Shown in pieces: positions 55,266 through 64,000 of a DNA stretch of 64,000 nucleotides (position 1 is its first letter; each line of letters opens with the position of its first letter). The notes beneath the pieces are model-generated. The model made no database searches. It saw nothing but the letters and a program-made list of their open reading frames with translations, and was not told where the DNA came from. Made by a program: the position numbers and the translations under genes. The DNA lies in NCBI RefSeq assembly GCF_020708045.1, contig NZ_JAJFES010000003.1, forward strand, positions 372,001-436,000, written 5' to 3'. This DNA is from Massilia sp. IC2-278. Lineage in GTDB: Bacteria > Pseudomonadota > Gammaproteobacteria > Burkholderiales > Burkholderiaceae_D.

Positions 55266-55868
55266 TCAGAACAGATCGATTTCGCCGCCAACGGGCTCGA
55301 CCTTGAGACGCTTGGCGTAGTCGAGCTCGCGCTTGGCCAGCGTATCGTTCTGGGTTTGCATCAATTTCTTTACTAACACCTTGCCCGTCTTCGGGAAGAA
55401 ATACACCTTGCGCGGGTAGATGTCGTTCAGGTCTTCGGCCAGCACCGGAATCCGTTCCGTCTTCAGGAATTGCATCACGAAGGCGGCATTGCGTTCGCCC
55501 ACGTTCATGGCCGTGAAGCCGCGCAGCACGGCGCCGCCGCCGAAGACCTTGGCTTCCAGGTGCTCGCGCCGCGCCCCGGCCTTCAGCAAGTCGTTGATCA
55601 GGACTTCCATGGCAAAGGTGCCATAGCGCATCGAGGCCGAGACCGGGCTGCCGCCATCGCCGCCGCCGTCGGGCAGCATGAAGTGGTTCATGCCGCCCAG
55701 GCCGCTCACGCGGTCGCGGATGCAGGCCGACACGCAGGACCCGAGCACGGTCACGATCAGCATGTTCTTGCCGGTGTAGTAATACTCGCCCGGCAAGATC
55801 TTGGCCGCCTCGACATCGAAGGTGCGGTCGTAGTAGACGTTGGTGGCGAAATGGCTATTCGAAGGCAT
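55266..55868 (-). CDS. cheD: Chemoreceptor glutamine deamidase CheD
   Basis: The 200-residue protein has the catalytic triad Cys45 (LGSCVSACI), His62 (GGMNHFMLP) and Thr84 (YGTFAMEVL). It deamidates receptor glutamines to glutamates and can cooperate with CheC-type phosphatases; no CheC is seen here, but CheZ is. The order cheR-cheD-cheB is typical of beta-proteobacteria. Confidence 0.95.
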   Translation of the reverse strand: MPSNSHFATNVYYDRTFDVEAAKILPGEYYYTGKNMLIVTVLGSCVSACIRDRVSGLGGMNHFMLPDGGGDGGSPVSASMRYGTFAMEVLINDLLKAGARREHLEAKVFGGGAVLRGFTAMNVGERNAAFVMQFLKTERIPVLAEDLNDIYPRKVYFFPKTGKVLVKKLMQTQNDTLAKRELDYAKRLKVEPVGGEIDLF

Positions 55869-55892
55869 GGGGTTTCCGAGGGTGCGCGCGCA

Positions 55893-56747
55893 TCAGGCGC
55901 GGCGGTCGTTGAGTTCGTAGACAGTCTTGCCGCGCAGGCGCAGCGCGTCGGAAACGTAGAGGAAGTTTTCGGAGTGGCCGGCAAACAGCAGCGCGTGCGG
56001 CTTCATCAGCGGCACGAAGCGCGACAAAATCTTGCGCTGGGTCTCCTTGTCAAAATAAATCATGACATTCCGGCAAAAGATAGCGTCGAACTGCCCGCTC
56101 ACCGGCCAGCTGTCGGCCAGCAGGTTCAACTGGCGGAAGGTGACCAGCTGGCGCAGTTCCGGGCGCACGCGCACCATGCCTTCGTGGCGGCCCTTGCCGC
56201 GCAAGAAGAAACGCTTCAGACGCTCGGGCGCCATCTTTTCCACACGGTCGTCGCCGTACACGCCTTCGCTGGCAGTCGCCAGCACGTTGGTGTCGATGTC
56301 GGTGGCGATGATATGCACCGGCGGCGTGAGCGTATTGAAGGCTTCGCACAGGGTCATGGCGATCGAATACGGCTCTTCGCCGGTCGAGCTGGCCGAGCAC
56401 CAGATCGTCAAGGGTTCGCCCGGCCGGCCGCGCAGGCGCGCCACGTGTTCGGCCAGCAGCGGGAAGTGGTGGGCTTCGCGGAAGAACGAGGTCAGGTTGG
56501 TGGTGAGCGCGTTCGTGAACGACTCCCATTCGTCGCTCATGCGCCCTGCTTCCAGGTCGTCCAGGTATTTCGCGAACGACTGGATGCCGGTCGCCCGCAG
56601 GCGCCGCGCCAGGCGGCTATACACCATTTCCTGCTTGGAATCGGCCAGCGAGATGCCGGCCTGGCGGTAGATCAGGGCGCGCACGCGCTCGAAGTCGCCG
56701 CGCGTGAAGTCGAATTCCTTGACCGTGTCGGATTTGTGTAACGGCAC
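55893..56747 (-). CDS. cheR: Chemotaxis methyltransferase CheR
   Basis: The 284-residue protein starts with GTG at 56747. The N-terminal helical domain (GDFERVRALIYRQAGISL) is followed by the SAM site: TNLTSFFREAHHFPLL near 87, WCSASSTGEEPYSIAM near 115, and ATDIDTNVL near 148, then the FCRNVMIYFD motif near 223. It methylates receptor glutamates, opposing CheB. No C-terminal TPR or pentapeptide tether is present. Confidence 0.96.
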   Translation of the reverse strand: MPLHKSDTVKEFDFTRGDFERVRALIYRQAGISLADSKQEMVYSRLARRLRATGIQSFAKYLDDLEAGRMSDEWESFTNALTTNLTSFFREAHHFPLLAEHVARLRGRPGEPLTIWCSASSTGEEPYSIAMTLCEAFNTLTPPVHIIATDIDTNVLATASEGVYGDDRVEKMAPERLKRFFLRGKGRHEGMVRVRPELRQLVTFRQLNLLADSWPVSGQFDAIFCRNVMIYFDKETQRKILSRFVPLMKPHALLFAGHSENFLYVSDALRLRGKTVYELNDRRA

Positions 56748-56816
56748 TTGCCTTACCTTCTAATTGGTTGCAGGCACGCAGCCCGCGTCATGCGCTGCCC
56801 GGTGCCGTTTTGGAAT

Positions 56817-57308
56817 TTACGCCGCCAGCTTGTCGATCAGGCCCATTTCCGGCGACGACATCAAACGGTCGATGTCGACCAGGATCAGCATGCGCTCGTC
56901 CACCGTGCCCAGGCCGATCAGGTAATCGGTGCTGAAGGCGGTGCCCATGTCCGGGGCCGGCTTGATCTGGTCCGGGGTCAGGGTGGTCACGTCGGAGACG
57001 CTGTCGACCACCATGCCCATCACGCGGCCACCGATGTTCAGGATGATGACGACGGTAAACTGGTCGTAGGTCGGTTCGCCGAGCTTGAACTTGATGCGCA
57101 TGTCGACCACCGGGATGATAATCCCGCGCAGGTTGATCACGCCCTTGATGAATTCCGGCGCATTCGCGATGCGGGTCACGGCTTCGTAGCCGCGGATTTC
57201 CTGCACCTTCAGGATATCGATGCCGTATTCTTCCGAACCCAGGGTAAAGGCCAGGTATTCGAGACCGGCGTCGTTGCCCTGGGTTGAAGTGGCTTGGGTA
57301 ATGGACAT
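56817..57308 (-). CDS. cheW: Chemotaxis coupling protein CheW
   Basis: The 163-residue adaptor links receptors to CheA. Motifs include YLAFTLGSEEYGIDILKVQE near 23, VINLRGIIIPVVDMR near 67 and VVDSVSDVTTL near 101. AAGGA is well placed before the ATG. It is 25 bp downstream of cheA, keeping the core signalling pair together. Confidence 0.96.
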   Translation of the reverse strand: MSITQATSTQGNDAGLEYLAFTLGSEEYGIDILKVQEIRGYEAVTRIANAPEFIKGVINLRGIIIPVVDMRIKFKLGEPTYDQFTVVIILNIGGRVMGMVVDSVSDVTTLTPDQIKPAPDMGTAFSTDYLIGLGTVDERMLILVDIDRLMSSPEMGLIDKLAA

Positions 57309-57333
57309 GTTGTTTCCTTGTTCTTGATTGTGT

Positions 57334-59481
57334 TTAGGAGGCCAGCGCCTCGTCGGCCACCTGGCGCGAGGAACGCACCAGGGCGGCCACGTCGAGGATC
57401 AGCGACACGCCGCCGTCGCCCAGGATAGTGGCGCCGGAAATGCCGCTGACCTTGCGGTAGTTCGCTTCCAGGTTCTTCACCACCACGTGCTGCTGGCCCA
57501 CCAGGTCGTCGATCAGGAGCGCGGCGCGCTTGCCTTCGGATTCCAGGATCACCACGATGCCGTCGGCCGGGTCGCCAGACTTCGGTTCGATGTCAAACAC
57601 GGCGTGCAGCGCGATCAGCGGCAGATATTCGCCACGCACTTTCAGCACCTGGCCGCGGCCGGCGATGTCGCGGATGTCTTCGCGGCGCGGCTGCAGCGAT
57701 TCAACGACGTAGCCCAGTGGAAGGATATAGATTTCTTCGCCGCAGCGGATGGTCATGCCGTCCAGGATGGCCAGGGTCAAGGGCAGCGAGATCGAAATCG
57801 TGGTGCCGAAGCCACGCGCGGAGCGGATGTCGACCGAACCGCCCATGGCCGTGATGTTACGTTTGACAACATCCATGCCGACGCCGCGGCCCGACACGTC
57901 GGTGACGATCTCGGCCGTGGAGAAGCCTGGCGCGAAAATCAATTGCCAGACTTCGCTGTCGCTCATCGTGTCCGAGACGGCCAGGCCGTTCTGCGCCGCT
58001 TTCGCCAGGATGCGCTCTCGGTTCAGGCCGGCGCCATCGTCGGCCACTTCGATGACGATGTTGCCGCCCTGGTGGCCGGCCGACAGGAACAGGCGCCCTG
58101 CTTCGGACTTGCCGGCCGCGGCGCGCGCTTCCGGCATCTCGATACCGTGGTCGATGCTGTTCCTCACCAGGTGGGTCAGCGGATCGACGATGCGCTCGAT
58201 CAGGCCCTTGTCGAGCTCGGTCGCGGCGCCGTGGGTGATGAAATCGACTTTCTTGCCGAGCTTGCCGGCCAGGTCGCGCACCATGCGCGGGAAGCGCGAG
58301 AACACGAAGTCCATCGGCATCATGCGGATCGACATCACCGCTTCCTGCAGCTCGCGCGTGTTGCGGGTCAGCTGGGACACCGAGGACAGCAGGCGCTCGT
58401 GCATCATCGGGTCCAGCCCGCCGCTGCGCTGCTCGATCATGGCCTGGGTAATCACCAGTTCGCCGATCAGGTTGATGAGCTGGTCGACCTTTTCCACCGA
58501 AACGCGGATCGAGGACGACTCCCCGGCTTTTGCTTCGGCGCCCTTCTCGTCTTTCTTGCTGGCCTTCTTTTCCGCTTCGTGGTCAACCACGGCCACCGCC
58601 ACGGCAGCCTTGGCACCCGGCACATCGATACCGGCCAGCGCGCGGATCTGTTCGATCGGCTGGAAGAAGCCATAGCCGCGCTCGTCGTCGGACTGCTCGT
58701 TGCTCACGGCGGGAACGTCGTCCGCCGGATCGAAGAAGCCATAGCCCTGCTCTTCCTCGATGCGGGCGCGCTCGGCGGCCTCGATGGCGCGCTGCTCAGG
58801 CGTGAGCGGCGGCGCCTCGAAGATCTTCAAATCGTTCGGGTCGAGCACGAACGAGCAGATGGCGACGATGTCGTCCAGGCTCTCGTGGGTGGTGATGACC
58901 AGGGCGCTGCGTCCGCCGTCGAGCGGCGTCACCGAGACCCGGCCCATCAGGCCGAGTTCGTCGACCAGGGCGTTCACGTCGCGCTGGGCAACGCTGGGCA
59001 GCTCGATCTTGTAGCGGTGCGCGCCCTCGCCGGTCTGGGCCTTGGTTTCGGCATGCAGGAAAGACGGCGCGATGATCGAGGCCGCCGGCACCAGGCCTTC
59101 GGACAAGTCGTGCAGCATCATGCGCACGTTGGCGACCGTGTCCTGGTCGACGGCGGCGCCGTTGCGGTGGCCGTCGAGCTGCATCTTGAGGGTGTCTTTC
59201 GCGGCCAGGAAGGCGTCCACGTGCTGGCTGGTGAGCGCCATTTCTCCCTTGCGGATGCGGTCCAGCAGGGATTCGAGCACGTGCGTGACTTCGCTCATGT
59301 CGGTGATGCCGAAGGTCGAGGCGCCGCCCTTCACCGAGTGGGCGGTGCGGAAGATGGCGTTCAGGTCTTCGGCGTCGGGCGCGGCCACGTCGACCGCCAG
59401 CAGCAGCCGTTCCATTTCGGCGAGCAGCTCTTCGGCCTCGTCGAAAAAGACCTGGTAAAACTGGCTGATGTCGATCGTCAT
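57334..59481 (-). CDS. cheA: Chemotaxis histidine kinase CheA
   Basis: The 715-residue kinase is made of P1 with His48 (FRTAHSVKGG), a variable P2 region, a charged linker, P3 dimerisation helices (VEKVDQLINLIGELVITQAM near 330), P4 with N box HLVRNSIDHGIE near 438, G1 VADDGAGLN near 478 and G2 GRGVGMDVVKRN near 532, and a CheW-like P5. The linker carries the motif GYGFF twice (EEQGYGFFDP and DERGYGFFQP), a feature I do not know from E. coli CheA. It phosphorylates CheY and CheB. Confidence 0.97.
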   Translation of the reverse strand: MTIDISQFYQVFFDEAEELLAEMERLLLAVDVAAPDAEDLNAIFRTAHSVKGGASTFGITDMSEVTHVLESLLDRIRKGEMALTSQHVDAFLAAKDTLKMQLDGHRNGAAVDQDTVANVRMMLHDLSEGLVPAASIIAPSFLHAETKAQTGEGAHRYKIELPSVAQRDVNALVDELGLMGRVSVTPLDGGRSALVITTHESLDDIVAICSFVLDPNDLKIFEAPPLTPEQRAIEAAERARIEEEQGYGFFDPADDVPAVSNEQSDDERGYGFFQPIEQIRALAGIDVPGAKAAVAVAVVDHEAEKKASKKDEKGAEAKAGESSSIRVSVEKVDQLINLIGELVITQAMIEQRSGGLDPMMHERLLSSVSQLTRNTRELQEAVMSIRMMPMDFVFSRFPRMVRDLAGKLGKKVDFITHGAATELDKGLIERIVDPLTHLVRNSIDHGIEMPEARAAAGKSEAGRLFLSAGHQGGNIVIEVADDGAGLNRERILAKAAQNGLAVSDTMSDSEVWQLIFAPGFSTAEIVTDVSGRGVGMDVVKRNITAMGGSVDIRSARGFGTTISISLPLTLAILDGMTIRCGEEIYILPLGYVVESLQPRREDIRDIAGRGQVLKVRGEYLPLIALHAVFDIEPKSGDPADGIVVILESEGKRAALLIDDLVGQQHVVVKNLEANYRKVSGISGATILGDGGVSLILDVAALVRSSRQVADEALAS

Positions 59482-59515
59482 GACAAATTCCGTTGCGGTG
59501 GGCGATGCATGCGCA

Positions 59516-59881
59516 TCAACCGATCACTTTTTTGACGACCTCGATCAGGCGCTGCGGGTCGAACGGCTTGACCAGCCAGCCGTTGGCGCCGGCCGCACGG
59601 CCTTTCGACTTCATTTCGTCCGAGGACTCGGTGGTCAGCATCAGGATCGGCACCTTCTGGTACTCGGGCAGGCCGCGGAGCTGCTTGATCAGCGACAGGC
59701 CATCCATGCGCGGCATGTTCTGGTCGGTCAGGACCAGGTCGACGACCTGCTGGCGCGCCTTGTCCAGGCCATCCTGGCCATCCACCGCTTCCACCACCTG
59801 GTAACCGGCCGCCTTCAGGCTGAACGCCACCATCTGGCGCAGCGAGCTCGAATCGTCGACCGCGAGAATTGTTTTAGCCAT
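59516..59881 (-). CDS. CheY-like response regulator
   Basis: The 121-residue single receiver domain starts at 59881, with AGGAG 6 nt upstream. It has D9/D10, phosphoacceptor D53 (LVLTDQNMPRMDGL), T83 and K105. It lacks the SDWNMP signature of the cheZ-linked copy. Its place directly before cheA resembles the sensor-side CheY (CheY1) of other bacteria, which may serve as a phosphate sink or bind a different partner. Confidence 0.93.
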   Translation of the reverse strand: MAKTILAVDDSSSLRQMVAFSLKAAGYQVVEAVDGQDGLDKARQQVVDLVLTDQNMPRMDGLSLIKQLRGLPEYQKVPILMLTTESSDEMKSKGRAAGANGWLVKPFDPQRLIEVVKKVIG

Positions 59882-59948
59882 GTTTTGCTCCTGCTGTTTT
59901 ATACGCCCCCGGGGCATGCCGGGAGATGGTTATATGTGCACCGAACCC

Positions 59949-60497
59949 TTAGAACAGTTCGATGTCCCCGCTTTCGAGATGCTTTTGTTCGACCGACTTG
60001 CGCAAGACGCTGCGCAGTTCGAGCGACTGGATCGCCAGCGCCATGCTGACCTTGCCCAGGCGCTCGACGATTTCCTCGCTGCCCGTTTCCGGGTGAATGT
60101 CGGAACCGTGTTCGTCCAGCGTGCCGAGGAAGTCGCGCAGGCCCGTCACGCGCTTCAGGGTGCGCTCGATCAGCTGGCTGGTCATGTCCTGGAACTGCAT
60201 GCTGGTCACCGCCGTGTTGACGTGGCTGCCGATTTCGTTCGACATCGCGGCCAGGGCGGCAATGTCTTCCTTGCTCGGTTCGCCGCCGGCCAGCAGGCGG
60301 TCGATCGCGGCCTGCCGTTCGCCGACCGCGCTATGGATGGCCAGGAAGCTGCTGGTCAGCTTCTCGATGGCTTCTTCCAGCAGCAATTCCGTCTGCAGCA
60401 GGTCGGTCTCGACCTCGCTGAGGTGGCGCCGCCCATGGGCGGACACGCCGGAGAGCAGCCGCTTCACGTGCGAGCCGAGTATCTTTTTTCTTGTCAT
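59949..60497 (-). CDS. CheZ-like chemotaxis protein
   Basis: The 182-residue, all-helical soluble protein has a strong AGGAGGACC before its ATG. The segment TSMQFQDMTSQLIERTLKRV keeps the CheZ catalytic pair spacing: Asp104 and Gln108 in FQDMTSQ match FQDLTGQ of the true CheZ in this window. The C terminus is ESGDIELF, a short acidic-hydrophobic tail that could bind a receiver domain, perhaps the adjacent CheY-like protein. A receiver phosphatase role is inferred from this motif and from location. Confidence 0.65.
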   Translation of the reverse strand: MTRKKILGSHVKRLLSGVSAHGRRHLSEVETDLLQTELLLEEAIEKLTSSFLAIHSAVGERQAAIDRLLAGGEPSKEDIAALAAMSNEIGSHVNTAVTSMQFQDMTSQLIERTLKRVTGLRDFLGTLDEHGSDIHPETGSEEIVERLGKVSMALAIQSLELRSVLRKSVEQKHLESGDIELF

Positions 60498-60526
60498 TAT
60501 GGTCCTCCTGTCCTGTCGCAGGCTGC

Positions 60527-61468
60527 TTATTTGGTCGCCGCGCCGGTGGCCGCGGTGACGGCCTGGGCCGCGGCTGCGCCATCCTCGGCCGGCACGTCGA
60601 GCGTGGCGGCGTCGCGCATCACGGCGTCCTCGGTGCGCTTGTTCATCACGATGATGCTGATGCGGCGGTTGATCGGGTTGAACGGATCGGCACGGTCGAG
60701 CGGCGCGGCCGCGGCCAGCCCCACCACGCGCAGGATCTTGTCGTCGGCCAGGCCACCCTGCACCAGCGCGCGGCGCGAGGCGTTGGCGCGGTCGGCCGAG
60801 AGTTCCCAGTTGCTGTAGCCGGCGTCGCTGTAGTACGGGGTCGAATCGGTGTGGCCGGACAGGCCGATGCGGTTCGGCACGTCGTTCAGCACCATGCCCA
60901 GCACGTGCAGGATATCGCCGGTGTACGGCTGCAGCGTGGCCTTGGCCAGCGCGAACATCGGGCGGTTCTGCTCGTCCACGATCTGGATGCGCAGGCCTTC
61001 GCTGGTGATGTCGAGCAGCAGCTGGTTCTTGTATTTCTTCAGCGTTTCGTTGGCGTCGATGACCGACTCCAGCCTGGCTTTCAGGCCGCGCAGGCGCTCG
61101 CCTTCGGCGCGCTCGACCTGGGCCTTGGCGGCGTTCAGGTCATAGGTCTTGTGTTCCGGCGGGGTGTCGCCCTTCTTGACCTGGCCATTGCGGCGCGTCA
61201 AATCCGTACCGCCGCCCTTGATCACCGAGGAGCTGTCGCCCGAGCCCGAGCCGCCCGACATCGCCACCTTCAAGGGGGTCTTGAAGAATTCCGAAATGCC
61301 ATCGAGGTCGCCCTTGGCCGTCGAGCCAAGCAGCCACATCAGCAGGAAGAAAGCCATCATCGCCGTCACGAAGTCGGCGTAGGCAATCTTCCAGGCGCCG
61401 CCGTGATGTCCGCCACCGGATTTCTTGATCCGCTTGACGATAATCGGGCGCATTCCTTCATCGGCCAT
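60527..61468 (-). CDS. motB: Flagellar motor stator protein MotB
   Basis: The 313-residue protein has one membrane helix with the proton-binding Asp32 (AYADFVTAMMAFFLLMWLL), a Gly/Ser-rich plug region, and a C-terminal OmpA-like peptidoglycan-binding domain (IGLSGHTDSTPY near 202, NRRISIIVMNK near 272). With MotA it forms the stator that drives the flagellum. The last 30 residues are an Ala/Thr-rich extension. Confidence 0.96.
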   Translation of the reverse strand: MADEGMRPIIVKRIKKSGGGHHGGAWKIAYADFVTAMMAFFLLMWLLGSTAKGDLDGISEFFKTPLKVAMSGGSGSGDSSSVIKGGGTDLTRRNGQVKKGDTPPEHKTYDLNAAKAQVERAEGERLRGLKARLESVIDANETLKKYKNQLLLDITSEGLRIQIVDEQNRPMFALAKATLQPYTGDILHVLGMVLNDVPNRIGLSGHTDSTPYYSDAGYSNWELSADRANASRRALVQGGLADDKILRVVGLAAAAPLDRADPFNPINRRISIIVMNKRTEDAVMRDAATLDVPAEDGAAAAQAVTAATGAATK

Positions 61469-61536
61469 GGGTATTCGCTTGGTTCAGGTTAAAGGGTGGA
61501 GGAGCGGGACCTGCCTGGTCCCGCCGGGTTCGGGTC

Positions 61537-62397
61537 TTACTTGCTCTTGGACTTCTTGATGTGCTCTTCGAGCTCGGCAAAGGTCGGGCGCTCGGTCGAG
61601 TACAGCACCTTGCGGCCGAATTCCACGGCCAGGGCCGGGGCGTAGCCGTTCAGGCTGGCCAGCAGGGTCACCTTCACGGTCTGGAACATCTTGGTCGATT
61701 CTTCCAGCTTCTGTTCCAGCACGCTGCCGAGTGGGCTGACGAAACCATAGGCCAGCAAAATACCGAGGAAGGTACCGACCAGCGCCTTGGCGATCAGGAT
61801 ACCGAGTTCCGCCGGCGGAATGCCGACCGATTCCATGGTGTGCACCACGCCCATCACCGCCGCCACGATACCGAAGGCCGGCAGGCCGTCGCCGAGCTTG
61901 GCGATCACGTGGGCCGGCACGTGGCCTTCCTGGTGGTGGGTCTCGATCTCGTTGTCCATCAGGTTTTCGATCTGGAAGGCGTCCATGTTGCCGGACACCA
62001 TCAGGCGCAGGTAGTCGGCCATGAATTCGACGATGTGGTGGTCGGCCAGCACCAGCGGGTACTTCGAGAACAGCGGGCTCGCTTCCGGCGATTCGATGTC
62101 GCCTTCGATCGACATCAGGCCTTCCTTGCGTACTTTCGACAGCACGTCGAACAGCAGCGACATCAGTTCCATGTACATCTCTTTAGTGTACGCGGAACCC
62201 TTGAACACGGTCGGCAAGGCCTTCATGGTCGCTTTCAGCGCTTTGCCGTTGTTACCGACAAACATCGAACCTGCCGCCGCACCGCCGATCATCAGCAGTT
62301 CCAGCGGCTGGAACAGTGCAGCCATGTGACCGCCGCTCATGACGAAGCCGCCGAACACACACGCGCAGATAACGACGTAACCGATAATGACTAACAA
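61537..62397 (-). CDS. motA: Flagellar motor stator protein MotA
   Basis: The 286-residue protein starts at a TTG at 62397, preceded by GGAG at 7 nt. The first residues then read (M)LVIIGYVVICACVFGGF, which lines up with E. coli MotA. Four membrane helices and the cytoplasmic loop are present, and VGNNGKALKATMKALP near 50 and GDGLPAFGIVAAVMGVVHT near 150 are diagnostic. It pairs with MotB 68 bp downstream. Confidence 0.95.
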   Translation of the reverse strand: MLVIIGYVVICACVFGGFVMSGGHMAALFQPLELLMIGGAAAGSMFVGNNGKALKATMKALPTVFKGSAYTKEMYMELMSLLFDVLSKVRKEGLMSIEGDIESPEASPLFSKYPLVLADHHIVEFMADYLRLMVSGNMDAFQIENLMDNEIETHHQEGHVPAHVIAKLGDGLPAFGIVAAVMGVVHTMESVGIPPAELGILIAKALVGTFLGILLAYGFVSPLGSVLEQKLEESTKMFQTVKVTLLASLNGYAPALAVEFGRKVLYSTERPTFAELEEHIKKSKSK

Positions 62398-62550
62398 GAC
62401 ACTGCTCCAGAAAGCGCCCGGACGGGCTTGACGATCCACGCATTTCCGAGACTTTGTATCTCAGAAAAAATATTTACGTAGGGAACTACAACAGCTGGAA
62501 CAATAGCGGGAGAATGGCCCACGGGCAAGTAAAACAGCGGCGATTGTCGC

Positions 62551-63315
62551 CTAAAAGTGCCATATGTAGAGAGTTCGACCAGTGTTCGGTAGATAGACAG
62601 ATAAGGTCGGTGTGGAATCGTTAATAGCGAACTCGTAACTCATTAACATACTGCCGGGACGCATCTCCTTTTTGGCCTTGCGCCACAGGGCGGTCATGGC
62701 GGCCGGCGACAGGTAGGCGAAGACGGCGTCGTAGTGCGCGAAGTCGAGGCGCTCGTAGTCGCCGCGCAGGAATGCCGCGCGACTATTCGTTAGCTTTGCA
62801 CGCAGCCAGCTGGCGAGCCAGGGCAGCGGTGCCAGTTCGATTCCGGCTGCCCGAATGTCGTTGCGGCGGCTTGCCAGGTCCAGCACCAGGCCGCCGAGGC
62901 CGCTGCCGATGTCGATGAAGGAAACCGGCCTATCCTGAGGCAAGTGTTCCGCCACGGCATCCCAGGCCGCCTTCCCCGACGGGTAGTACGGCACCTGCGT
63001 GCGGAAGGTCGACCAGTACAGCACCAGCATGAACAGGAAGATCGCCAGGAACAGCCAGGGCGGAATGGCGAACTGGCTGGCGCCGAGCAGGGCCAGCGGG
63101 AACAGGAAGCCGATCGCCAGCCACCAGCGCGCCAGGCGCCTCCAGGCGGTCAGGGCGGCAGCAAACAGGCCCTGCGCAAGCGCAACAATGAAATACGTGG
63201 GAGAGGCGCCGGCGCGCGCCAGCAGGAACACGGCCAGCAAGGTCAGGGGAAAGGCGGCAAGCTGGCACAGCAGCGCCTGCACGGCGGGTGCGCGCAGGAG
63301 GCGTGGCGCGCTCAC
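62551..63315 (-). CDS. Membrane-fused class I methyltransferase
   Basis: The 254-residue protein has three or four N-terminal membrane helices (about 10-105), then a SAM-binding domain with FIDIGSGLGGLVLDLASRR near 133 and the acidic AAGIELAPLPWL near 156. The NPPY-type motif is replaced by DAVFAYLSPAAM near 197. It lies between flhC and motA, on the same strand and 42 bp after flhC. The substrate is unknown; a membrane-near protein or lipid is plausible. Confidence 0.78.
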   Translation of the reverse strand: MSAPRLLRAPAVQALLCQLAAFPLTLLAVFLLARAGASPTYFIVALAQGLFAAALTAWRRLARWWLAIGFLFPLALLGASQFAIPPWLFLAIFLFMLVLYWSTFRTQVPYYPSGKAAWDAVAEHLPQDRPVSFIDIGSGLGGLVLDLASRRNDIRAAGIELAPLPWLASWLRAKLTNSRAAFLRGDYERLDFAHYDAVFAYLSPAAMTALWRKAKKEMRPGSMLMSYEFAINDSTPTLSVYLPNTGRTLYIWHF

Positions 63316-63357
63316 CGCCTGCCTCCCGCGCCAGGTTCGATACGGGAAGGCACCCGC

Positions 63358-63939
63358 TCAGGCGTCGGATTCGCTGCCGGCCTGCTCGGCATCGAGGGCG
63401 GCCTGCTGGGCGGCGTCCTTGGCCTTGCGCGTCTTGCCGGCGCGCGAAGGCATGTGGCACAAGCCGCACAGGTAGCCGCTGTTCAGGTCGAGCGTATTCA
63501 CCACGAACTTACCCTTGCATTTTTCGCAAGGCGCAAGCTTGAGCATGCCGCTGCCGAAGAAGCGCACCAGGGTCCAGGCGCGGGTGAGCGACAGCAAGGG
63601 CTCTTCGCCGGGCGAGGCCGGCATCTGCTCGAGGTAGAGCTGGTAGGCTTTCATCACCGCCTGGATGCCGCTGGCGCCGGCATTATCGACCAGGAAGTTA
63701 TGGATGTTCAGGAACAGCGAGGAATGGATGTTCGGCTGCCAGGTCAGGAACCAGTCGGTGGAGAACGGCAGCATGCCTTTCGGCGGCGACACGCCCTTCA
63801 GTTCCTTGTACAGCTTGATGAGGCGCTCGCGCGACAGCGACACCTCGGTTTCCAGCAGCTGGAGCCGTGCTCCCAACTGGATCAGCTCGATGGCGAGCTG
63901 GATTTCTTGCGCTTCCGATACGACGCTTTTTTTGGTCAT
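63358..63939 (-). CDS. flhC: Flagellar master regulator subunit FlhC
   Basis: The 193-residue protein is the DNA-binding partner of FlhD in the FlhD4C2 activator of flagellar genes. Zinc ligands are Cys138, Cys141, Cys158 and Cys161 (APCEKCKG and LCGLCHMP), at the same spacing as in E. coli. GGAG lies 7 nt before the ATG. The C terminus has an Ala/Asp/Glu-rich tail longer than that of enterobacterial FlhC. Confidence 0.95.
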   Translation of the reverse strand: MTKKSVVSEAQEIQLAIELIQLGARLQLLETEVSLSRERLIKLYKELKGVSPPKGMLPFSTDWFLTWQPNIHSSLFLNIHNFLVDNAGASGIQAVMKAYQLYLEQMPASPGEEPLLSLTRAWTLVRFFGSGMLKLAPCEKCKGKFVVNTLDLNSGYLCGLCHMPSRAGKTRKAKDAAQQAALDAEQAGSESDA

Positions 63940-63969
63940 CCTACAGCTCCGGCAACAGTCCCGGCTATC

Positions 63970-63999
63970 CTACACCATAGGACCGGCGCGGAGTAGCGC
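63970..63999 (-). CDS. Possible C-terminal end of flhD (partial)
   Basis: At the right edge one minus-strand frame reads ALLRAGPMV and stops at TAG (63972-63970), 30 bp before flhC. Position fits flhD, which normally precedes flhC, but nine residues are too few to identify it and other frames are not excluded. Confidence 0.25.
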   Translation of the reverse strand, partial: ALLRAGPMV

Positions 64000-64000
64000 A

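Noticed and set aside
62398..62550. Sigma-28 or sigma-54 flagellar promoter upstream of motA
   Set aside because: I looked for TAAA-N15-GCCGATAA and TGGCAC-N5-TTGC patterns; partial matches had wrong spacing.

Overview
The window looks like chromosome from a high-GC betaproteobacterium of the Oxalobacteraceae (Massilia/Telluria/Duganella type). This is inferred from gene content and order. Supporting signs are an Arg32-type EF-P beside its rhamnosyltransferase EarP, a DUF3460 protein, scpA next to panC, and a flhC - motAB - che - cheYZ flagellar block. No phage, transposase or CRISPR array was seen. Almost all of the window is dense protein coding.

Left part (1-24.8 kb): an Alx/TerC membrane protein, a YiaA/B membrane protein, crcB, moaE and a long DUF349 protein; a hemerythrin-like protein; a DUF2804 protein translationally coupled to a YcaQ-type DNA glycosylase; sbcD-sbcC; a DUF1287 protein; an unrecognised membrane protein; a small Cys-rich protein with a methyltransferase; the initiator tRNA with its promoter and terminator; the helicase dbpA; a membrane-anchored degenerate kinase with a PEGA domain, followed by a TssQ-like lipoprotein; an amidase; and the efp/earP translation-factor modification pair.

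Middle part (24.8-40.4 kb): a three-gene cassette unlike its neighbours encodes a Gly/Gln-rich repeat protein, a small protein resembling a free-standing subtilase propeptide, and a cytosolic-looking subtilisin-like protease. Then comes a five-tRNA array (two Ala-GGC, three Glu-TTC) with a near-consensus promoter, next to gltX. Upstream of gltX on the same strand lie a fatty acyl-AMP ligase/acyl-CoA dehydrogenase/acyl-carrier fusion, an alpha-oxoamine synthase, a GGDEF-GGDEF-EAL membrane protein and a LuxR-type regulator. Together these look like a small uncharacterised lipid-derived metabolite or signal locus.

Right part (40.4-64 kb): two unrecognised proteins (a lipoprotein and a membrane protein), apbC diverging from metG, a conserved possibly Rossmann-like enzyme, DUF3460, scpA, panC, a PilZ flagellar-brake-like protein and an EAL-HDOD protein. 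The minus strand then carries flhC, a membrane-fused methyltransferase, motA, motB, a CheZ-like protein, cheY, cheA, cheW, cheR, cheD, cheB, a second cheY and cheZ. Motor, signalling and c-di-GMP genes are thus grouped.

The best candidates for new biology are the repeat protein/propeptide-like/subtilase cassette, the oxoamine synthase with the FAAL-ACAD-ACP fusion, and the pseudokinase-PEGA/TssQ-like pair. All functional assignments come from reading motifs by eye; no database search was run.
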